A DNA stretch of 10,819 nt from an uncultured Romboutsia sp. (lineage in GTDB: Bacteria; Bacillota; Clostridia; Peptostreptococcales; Peptostreptococcaceae). The stretch is taken from NCBI GenBank assembly GCA_937907205.1, contig CALESE010000049.1:1-10819 (forward strand), given 5' to 3'. This document shows positions 1 to 5,517 of this stretch, one piece after another. Within the stretch, counting starts at the first letter, position 1. Each line of letters starts with the position of its first letter. The position numbers and the translations under genes were made by a program. The notes below the pieces were generated by a model, which did not search any database, was not told where the DNA came from, and worked only from the letters and a program-made list of their open reading frames with translations.

Positions 1-112
1 AGTATTTTACAAGTCTTTTTTACTTGTGTCTACTTTAAGGGGCTCAGTTCATATAGTTTAATCTCTTTTTTATTATATCTTTACTATATTAATATAACTT
101 TAAAAATATATA

Positions 113-140
113 TTGACCAAATTAGGACTATAATGATAAT
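113..140 (+). promoter_or_regulatory. SigA-type promoter of cls
   Basis: TTGACC (113-118) and GATAAT (135-140) are separated by 16 bases, each one mismatch from the -35 and -10 consensus of the housekeeping sigma factor. Transcription would start near 147 and leave a leader of about 40 bases before the TTG start of cls. No other hexamer pair in the 187 bases upstream fits as well. Confidence 0.6.
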
Positions 141-171
141 ATGGCTAATTATTATAATATTTATTTCAAAT

Positions 172-178
172 AAGGAGG
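172..178 (+). promoter_or_regulatory. Ribosome binding site deciding the TTG start of cls
   Basis: A perfect AAGGAGG lies 9 bases upstream of the TTG at 188-190. No ATG or GTG in the same frame is better placed, so this site supports TTG as the initiation codon. Confidence 0.8.
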
Positions 179-187
179 TACTTAACT

Positions 188-1669
188 TTGGGTGTGTCTT
201 TTTTAAAAGAATTTGGATATGAAATAATTATTACAACTATATATTTAATAAACTTTTTTGCAATACTAAACCTTTTATTTAGAGAAAAACGTGGAACAGA
301 AACAACTGTTGCTTGGGTTATGATTTTAGTAATAATACCTGCATTTGGGTGTATCTTGTATCTATTAGTTGGACGAGGTGTGGCAAAAGATAATATGTTT
401 AAAATTAAGGAAGCAGAAGATAAGATTATCAAAAAAAATATATTGGATACTCATGTTAGACTTAAGTACGGCGATAAATTAGATCCAAATATTATAGAAC
501 ATAAAGATATGATTTATGCATTAGCTAACTCAAATGATGCTAACTTCACTACTAATAATGATATAGATATTTACTCAGAGTGCAACGGATTTTTTGATTC
601 ACTTTTAGAAGAACTTAAAAAAGCTAAAAAATATATAAATATACAGTTTTATATATTTAAAGATGATGAAATTGGAAATAAAATAATCGACATATTATTA
701 GATAAATCTAAAGAGGGTGTTGAGGTAAGACTATTATATGATGCAGTTGGAAGTAGACTATTTAGTGATAAATCTATACAAAAACTAAAAAATTCAGGTA
801 TCAAAACTGGTGCTTTCTTCCCTTCTTTTATGAAAATTATAAATTTTAATTTAAATTATAGAAATCACCGTAAAATAGTAGTTATAGACGGTGAAACAGG
901 TTTTATCGGAGGTAATAACATAGGTGATGAATATCTAGGTAAAGACCCTAGGTTTGGAAATTGGAGAGATACTCATTTAAAACTTACAGGTGATTGTGTA
1001 AGAGATTTAAATATAAGATTCATCCTTGACTGGAGATATACCACTAAAGAAGATTTAGATTTAAATAAATACTTTAATGAAAAAATATTATCTATAAGAA
1101 AAAAATCTAATAAAAATATCGGTATACAAATTGTATCTAGTGGTCCTGATATAACTGATTTAGATGAAATAAAGTATGGTTATATTAAAATGATACAAAA
1201 AGCTAAAAAATATGTATATATACAAAGTCCTTATTTCATATTAGATAGTACGTTATTAGAGACTTTAAAAATAGCTTGTTTATCTGGTGTGGATGTAAGA
1301 ATCATGATACCATCAAAACCAGATCATCCATTTGTATATTGGGCATCTTGTTCATATGCAGGAGAATTATTAAAGTTTGGAGCTAAGCTTTATAATTATG
1401 ATGAAAATTCATTTTTACATGCAAAAACAATAGTAATTGATGATGCTATATGCTCTATTGGTACTGCTAATATGGATATAAGAAGTTTTGCATTAAATTT
1501 TGAAGTTAATGCATTTATATACTCTTCTGAAATAGCTAAAAAACAAAGATTGATATTTGCTAATGATATTTTAAATTCTAAAGAGATAACTAGTGAACTA
1601 TATAACTCTAGATCAACTTCCATTAGAATTAAAGAATCTATATCAAGACTTTTATCTCCAGTTTTATAA
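188..1669 (+). CDS. cls: Cardiolipin synthase (phospholipase D family, two HKD motifs)
   Basis: The product is a 493-residue membrane enzyme expected to join two phosphatidylglycerol molecules into cardiolipin and glycerol at the cytoplasmic membrane. Two hydrophobic N-terminal segments (about residues 12-31 and 39-63) are the usual anchors of bacterial ClsA-type enzymes. Two phospholipase D catalytic motifs follow: H227-x-K229-x4-D234, trailed by the typical GFIGGNN, and H411-x-K413-x4-D418, trailed by IGTANMD. Both are intact, and the length matches the family (about 480-510). The start is TTG, chosen from the AAGGAGG 9 bases upstream. The gene has its own promoter and is closed by a hairpin at 1691-1745, so it appears monocistronic. 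The symbol cls is used in the general sense, since many clostridia carry more than one paralogue. Other phospholipase D transferases are less likely given the two N-terminal membrane segments. Confidence 0.93.
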   Translation: MGVSFLKEFGYEIIITTIYLINFFAILNLLFREKRGTETTVAWVMILVIIPAFGCILYLLVGRGVAKDNMFKIKEAEDKIIKKNILDTHVRLKYGDKLDPNIIEHKDMIYALANSNDANFTTNNDIDIYSECNGFFDSLLEELKKAKKYINIQFYIFKDDEIGNKIIDILLDKSKEGVEVRLLYDAVGSRLFSDKSIQKLKNSGIKTGAFFPSFMKIINFNLNYRNHRKIVVIDGETGFIGGNNIGDEYLGKDPRFGNWRDTHLKLTGDCVRDLNIRFILDWRYTTKEDLDLNKYFNEKILSIRKKSNKNIGIQIVSSGPDITDLDEIKYGYIKMIQKAKKYVYIQSPYFILDSTLLETLKIACLSGVDVRIMIPSKPDHPFVYWASCSYAGELLKFGAKLYNYDENSFLHAKTIVIDDAICSIGTANMDIRSFALNFEVNAFIYSSEIAKKQRLIFANDILNSKEITSELYNSRSTSIRIKESISRLLSPVL

Positions 1670-1690
1670 AATATGCAAATTAAAATATAA

Positions 1691-1745
1691 AAATACAATA
1701 AGAGGCTAAGAAGTAATAAATATTTCTTAGCCTTTTATTGTATTT
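1691..1745 (+). terminator. Long hairpin terminator after cls
   Basis: An inverted repeat pairs 1691-1712 with 1724-1745 around an 11-base loop, 22 pairs with a single G-T wobble. The inner GC-richer part (AGGCTAAGAA against TTCTTAGCCT) is followed by TTTATTGTATTT, which serves as the T-rich tail for cls. The outer A/T arms are symmetrical, so the hairpin could also act on the other strand. Confidence 0.75.
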
Positions 1746-1813
1746 ACTATAAGTTTCATTACTTTCTATAATATTTTTGTTTATCATAGAATTATAAGGT
1801 TATATATTATAAT
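1743..1813 (+). promoter_or_regulatory. Probable promoter region of the hymA-like gene
   Basis: Two perfect TATAAT hexamers are present, at 1767-1772 and 1808-1813. The first has a weak TTTACT (1743-1748) 18 bases upstream; the second has no convincing -35. A promoter is required here because the cls hairpin lies just upstream, but the sequence does not say which hexamer is used. Confidence 0.35.
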
Positions 1814-1845
1814 ATTTTAAATAATTATTTACAAGGAGGACTTAT

Positions 1846-2334
1846 ATGTGTGACTTTTTATCATGCAACAATATATTAATTAAACAACTAGATGAGTTCA
1901 TTGACTCTGTTGAAAATAAAGATAATGCTTTAATTGAAGTATTACATTATGCGCAAGGTTTATTTGGCTATCTTCCAAAGGAAATCCAACTTTATATAGC
2001 TAAAACTTTAGATATTCCACCATATAAAGTTTATGGAGTTGTAAGTTTCTATACTTACTTCACTACTGAACCTATAGGAAAATATAAAATAAGTGTATGC
2101 TTAGGAAAAGCATGCTTTGTAAAAGGCTCCGATAAAATACTTGAAGAATTTGAAAAAGAGCTTGGTATAAAAGTTGGTCAAAGTACCAAGGATTTAAAAT
2201 TTAGCCTTGAAGGCTTGAGATGTGCTGGGGCTTGTGGTCTAGCTCCTGTAGTTACTATTAACGGAAAAGTTCACGGTAAAGTGAAACCAGAAGATGTTAA
2301 AGATATTATAAATTATTATAAAAATTTAGATTAA
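1846..2334 (+). CDS. NuoE/HymA-like thioredoxin-fold [2Fe-2S] protein (hydrogenase or NADH dehydrogenase 24 kDa subunit type)
   Basis: The product has 162 residues, the usual length of the NuoE/HymA/HydC family. These are small electron-transfer subunits of complex I, NAD(P)-linked [FeFe] hydrogenases and formate dehydrogenases. The four cluster ligands are in place: C85-x4-C90 and C126-x3-C130. The helical N-terminal region contains the family phrase around LHYAQGLFGYLP (33-44), followed by the VYGVVSFYTYF segment (62-72). The ATG is supported by AAGGAGGA at 1833-1840. The normal partner subunit, which carries FMN and the NAD site, is not adjacent: downstream there are only about 220 bases and then a convergent gene. 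The protein may serve a complex encoded elsewhere or act alone as a small ferredoxin-like carrier. The family call is firm; the complex it belongs to is unknown, so no symbol is given. Confidence 0.88.
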   Translation: MCDFLSCNNILIKQLDEFIDSVENKDNALIEVLHYAQGLFGYLPKEIQLYIAKTLDIPPYKVYGVVSFYTYFTTEPIGKYKISVCLGKACFVKGSDKILEEFEKELGIKVGQSTKDLKFSLEGLRCAGACGLAPVVTINGKVHGKVKPEDVKDIINYYKNLD

Positions 2335-2523
2335 TATTATTAAAGAGCGATTTTATGAATAAAATAGAGTATTCTAAAGATAATTTATCTAAATCTATAA
2401 TTAAAAACTATAATAAAAATATTTGCATAAACATTATTTTAATAAAAGTAATACTTATGAAATTTAAAACTTGGGATATAATCATAAATAAATATTAATC
2501 CACTAATAAACATCTATTTAATA

Positions 2524-2559
2524 AAAAAATAAGGATTGAATTCTCAATCCTTATTTTTT
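2524..2559. terminator. Bidirectional terminator between the hymA-like gene and hprK
   Basis: A perfect 16-bp inverted repeat (2524-2539 with 2544-2559) encloses the 4-base loop ATTC. The GC-richer core is AAGGATTGA/TCAATCCTT and the arms are A-tracts and T-tracts, giving a T-rich tail in both directions. It overlaps the stop codon of hprK and lies between two convergent genes, so it probably ends both transcripts. Confidence 0.85.
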
Positions 2560-3487
2560 ATTTAGATTCTATTAAACTTGATAACTTTTTTGTAAATTCT
2601 TGAGCTGCATCATATCCCATTCCTTTTTGTCTATAGTTCATTGCTGCAACTTCTATTATCATTGCTATATTTCTACCTGGCTTAACTGGAACTACTAGTC
2701 TTTCAACTTGTATTCCAAGTATTTCCTCATAAGATTTATCTAGACCTAATCTATCATAATATTTACTTTCATTCCAACCTTCTAGATATATTACTATATC
2801 TATGGCCTTAGAGTTTTTAACTGCCCCTACTCCATATAAACTTCTAACATCTATTATACCTATACCTCTTATTTCTAAGAAATGTCTAAGTAACTCAGGT
2901 GATTGTCCTGAAAGAATACTTTCATCTAATTTTCTTATTTCAACTGCATCATCAGCAACTAATCTATGCCCTCTTTGAATTAATTCAAGTGCTGTTTCTG
3001 ATTTACCTATGCTACTTTCACCTTTTATTAATACTCCTATACCATATACATCCACTAAAACCCCATGAATGGTTGTGTTCGGTGCTAACCTATCATCTAA
3101 GTAATTAGATAGTTTATTTATAAGTCTTGTTGTATTTCTTTTTGTACTTAATACTACTCTATTATATTTCTTAGCATATTTTATAACATCTTCTTTTACT
3201 TCTAAATCTCTTGAAACTATTAAAGCTGGTATTTCATATGAGAAAAATTTATCTAGTATATTTTCTCTTGTATCATTGTCTATATTACCAAAGAATGTAT
3301 ACTCAGACCTACCTACAATTTGTATTCTGTCATAAGCAAAATATTCAAAATAGCCAGCAAATTGAAGTCCTGGTCTATTTATATCTTGAGAATAAACAAA
3401 ATAATCTTTATCTTTAGGCATATGAACTATTTCTAAGTTTAAATCCTTAGCAATATCCTTTATTGATACCTTATCAACTAACTTCAT
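2558..3487 (-). CDS. hprK: HPr kinase/phosphorylase
   Basis: This bifunctional enzyme phosphorylates and dephosphorylates Ser46 of HPr, the switch for carbon catabolite control in Firmicutes. The 309 residues match the family (about 305-315). An N-terminal regulatory domain (about 1-130) precedes the P-loop domain. His141 in the HGVLVDVYGIGVLIKG segment is the conserved histidine, the Walker A motif is G156-ESSIG-K162-S163, D179-D180 follow in RLVADD, the family signature EIRGIGIID is at 205-213, and the C-terminal block PVKPGRN/IEVAAMNYR spans about 267-286. The usual P-loop reads G-D/E-S-G-x-G-K-S; here the fourth position is Ser159. The gene starts 6 bases after the uvrC stop, and its ribosome binding site (GAAAGGG) lies inside the end of uvrC, so the two are surely co-transcribed and probably coupled. 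A terminator overlaps its stop codon. Confidence 0.96.
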   Translation of the reverse strand: MKLVDKVSIKDIAKDLNLEIVHMPKDKDYFVYSQDINRPGLQFAGYFEYFAYDRIQIVGRSEYTFFGNIDNDTRENILDKFFSYEIPALIVSRDLEVKEDVIKYAKKYNRVVLSTKRNTTRLINKLSNYLDDRLAPNTTIHGVLVDVYGIGVLIKGESSIGKSETALELIQRGHRLVADDAVEIRKLDESILSGQSPELLRHFLEIRGIGIIDVRSLYGVGAVKNSKAIDIVIYLEGWNESKYYDRLGLDKSYEEILGIQVERLVVPVKPGRNIAMIIEVAAMNYRQKGMGYDAAQEFTKKLSSLIESK

Positions 3488-3493
3488 ACTTTT

Positions 3494-5305
3494 TTATCCC
3501 TTTCTAAAAAAATTATAAACACTTTCAGATGAAGACTTATTCATTCCTTCTACTTCTAATATTTCCTCAAAAGTAGCCTTTTTTATAGCTTCAATATCTT
3601 TAAAGTGATTTAATAAAGCTTTTTTTCGCTTTTCACCTATACCTTGTATATCATCTAATACAGATTTTGTCAAAGATTTATTCCTCAAACTTCTATGGTA
3701 GGTTATAGCATAGTTATGAACTTCTTCTTGTATGCTTGCAACAAATCTATACAAATTAGTTGTTTTATCTAGTTCTATCTCCTTTTCCTGGGAAATAAGT
3801 CCCTTAGTTCTATGTTTATCGTCCTTATACATCCCCCATAGAGGAATTTCTACATTATATTTATCTAGAACTTTTTTTACTGCACTTACCTGACCTTTTC
3901 CTCCATCTAAAAGCATTAAATCTGGAAAATTACCATACTTAAGCCTTCTTTCTACTATCTCAGCCATAGAGTCATAGTCATTTGGTCCAATTACAGTTTT
4001 TATTTTATATCTTCTATACTCTTTTTTATCCTTTTTCCCGTTAGTAAAAACAACCATCGATCCTATGGAATCTACACCTTGTATATTGGAAATATCAAAA
4101 GATTCAATTCTCTTAGGCATTGCTTCTAAGTTTAAAATTTGTTTTAACTCTTCCAATGCTCCTATACTTTTCTCATATTTTCTTTTATTCATATCTGAAA
4201 ATTTTTCTAAATACTCAACAGCATTTTTATATACCATATCAACTAAGTTTTTCTTTTCTCCTTTTTGTGGAACCCTTATAGTTACTCTTTGTCCTTTCTT
4301 AGCTGATAACCATTCTTCTAGTATAAAACTATCTTCTATCTCATCTTCGATTATTAGTTCTTTTGGTATATATTCTTGTTCCATATAAAATTGCTTAACA
4401 AAAGAACCTAATATTGATGCTCTAGAACTATCCATAACTCCTTCAAGCATAAAATGTTCCCTTCCTACAATTTTACCATTTCTAACAAAGAATACTTGAA
4501 CGCAAGCTTCATCATTTGCTCTAGCCATAGCTATTATATCTTGATTTACATCTACTGAAGTTGCATCAATTTTTTGGTTTTGCATCATATCTTCTAAACT
4601 TTTTATTTTGTCTCTATACATAGCTGCATCTTCAAAATTAAAATCCATAGCACACTTATTCATCTTCTCTTTTAATAATTCAATTAATTTTTCTTCTTTG
4701 CCTGATAAAAATAATATTATTTCTTCTATCATTTTGTTATATTCGTCTTTTGATGCATTGCCTGTACATGGTCCTGTACATTTTTTTATATGAAGATTTA
4801 AACATGGCCTTACTTTATTTTTTGTAGCTTTATCTATATCAATATTGCAAGTTCTTATTGGATAAGTATTTCTTATTATTTCTAAAGTATCATTTACTGC
4901 TGTTGTATTTGTATACGGACCAAAATATTTAGCCTTATCTTTTAGTACTTTTCTTACCTTTAAAACTCTAGGGTAATCTTCATTTGTTGTTACTTTTATA
5001 TATGGATATGTTTTATCGTCTCTAAGTAATACATTGTACTTAGGTCTATACTGCTTTATAAGATTACATTCTAGTATTAATGCTTCAAGTTCTGAGTCTG
5101 TAATTATATATTCAAATTTAGCAATATTCTTAACCATTGATTTTACTTTAGATGGATGATTTTTAGATGATTGAAAATATTGTCTTACTCTATTTTTTAA
5201 AGATAATGCTTTTCCAACATATATGATATTGTCAAAACTATCTTTCATTAAATAAACTCCAGGTTCTGCTGGTAATTGCTTTAAATGTTCTTGTATATCA
5301 AACAA
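3494..5305 (-). CDS. uvrC: UvrABC excinuclease subunit C
   Basis: UvrC is the nuclease of nucleotide excision repair and cuts on both sides of a lesion marked by UvrB. The 603 residues are of normal length. Domains in order: GIY-YIG nuclease (about 13-93; Y18, Y29-V-G31, conserved R39), a four-cysteine cluster C153/C168/C176/C180 matching the [4Fe-4S] site known in Escherichia coli UvrC, a UVR domain (about 207-240) that contacts the UvrB C-terminus, an RNase H-like nuclease with candidate catalytic D403, D467 and H530, and two helix-hairpin-helix units (about 550-600). The start is TTG, 7 bases after GGAGG at 5313-5317; the first in-frame Met lies at residue 20, inside the nuclease domain. 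The gene leads a two-gene unit with hprK and has its own promoter without a visible LexA box. A terminator separates it from uvrA. Confidence 0.97.
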   Translation of the reverse strand: MFDIQEHLKQLPAEPGVYLMKDSFDNIIYVGKALSLKNRVRQYFQSSKNHPSKVKSMVKNIAKFEYIITDSELEALILECNLIKQYRPKYNVLLRDDKTYPYIKVTTNEDYPRVLKVRKVLKDKAKYFGPYTNTTAVNDTLEIIRNTYPIRTCNIDIDKATKNKVRPCLNLHIKKCTGPCTGNASKDEYNKMIEEIILFLSGKEEKLIELLKEKMNKCAMDFNFEDAAMYRDKIKSLEDMMQNQKIDATSVDVNQDIIAMARANDEACVQVFFVRNGKIVGREHFMLEGVMDSSRASILGSFVKQFYMEQEYIPKELIIEDEIEDSFILEEWLSAKKGQRVTIRVPQKGEKKNLVDMVYKNAVEYLEKFSDMNKRKYEKSIGALEELKQILNLEAMPKRIESFDISNIQGVDSIGSMVVFTNGKKDKKEYRRYKIKTVIGPNDYDSMAEIVERRLKYGNFPDLMLLDGGKGQVSAVKKVLDKYNVEIPLWGMYKDDKHRTKGLISQEKEIELDKTTNLYRFVASIQEEVHNYAITYHRSLRNKSLTKSVLDDIQGIGEKRKKALLNHFKDIEAIKKATFEEILEVEGMNKSSSESVYNFFRKG

Positions 5306-5312
5306 TTTTATT

Positions 5313-5317
5313 CCTCC
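5313..5317 (-). promoter_or_regulatory. Ribosome binding site deciding the TTG start of uvrC
   Basis: GGAGG on the minus strand lies 7 bases upstream of the TTG at 5305-5303. The next in-frame Met is at residue 20, inside the conserved GIY-YIG domain, so TTG is the only sensible start. Confidence 0.75.
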
Positions 5318-5339
5318 AACTTTTAAGTCTTATATTAAA

Positions 5340-5345
5340 ATTATA
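5340..5345 (-). promoter_or_regulatory. Putative -10 element of the uvrC-hprK promoter
   Basis: A perfect TATAAT on the minus strand lies between the uvrA terminator and uvrC, placing a transcription start near 5333 and a leader of about 28 bases. The -35 region is weak (A/T only). No GAAC-N4-GTTY LexA site is visible anywhere between 5306 and 5386. Confidence 0.45.
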
Positions 5346-5386
5346 CCCAAAAGCTATTTACAAATAAATATTATTTAAAGTAAGAC

Positions 5387-5417
5387 AAAAGAACTGAAGA
5401 TTAACCTCAGTTCTTTT
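5387..5417 (-). terminator. Terminator after uvrA
   Basis: An 11-bp perfect stem (5387-5397 with 5407-5417) with a 9-base loop is followed on the minus strand by TTTTGTCTT. It lies about 100 bases beyond the uvrA stop and should end most uvrBA transcripts before uvrC. A T-rich stretch also follows on the plus strand, but no plus-strand gene enters here. Confidence 0.75.
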
Positions 5418-5517
5418 ATTATTTAGATGTACCTTTTTCATTTACTCTTGTTAATGGTTACATAATATTTGATAGTATTAATGGAAATCACCAGTTATTT
5501 CTAAGTATTCCCTAACT

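Noticed and set aside
166..432. Open frames of 60-114 codons on the strand opposite to cls, hprK, uvrC, uvrA and uvrB (this one lies opposite cls)
   Set aside because: They lie wholly within well-supported genes, lack ribosome binding sites and encode low-complexity peptides typical of antisense shadows.
1746..1845. A Rex- or CcpA-type operator upstream of the hymA-like gene
   Set aside because: I looked for a TTGTTAA-type palindrome and a cre-like palindrome. Only A/T-rich sequence without dyad symmetry is present.
5418..5517. Short minus-strand frame (27 codons, ATG at about 5430) across the uvrA terminator
   Set aside because: It runs through the terminator hairpin, has no proper ribosome binding site and no recognisable sequence.
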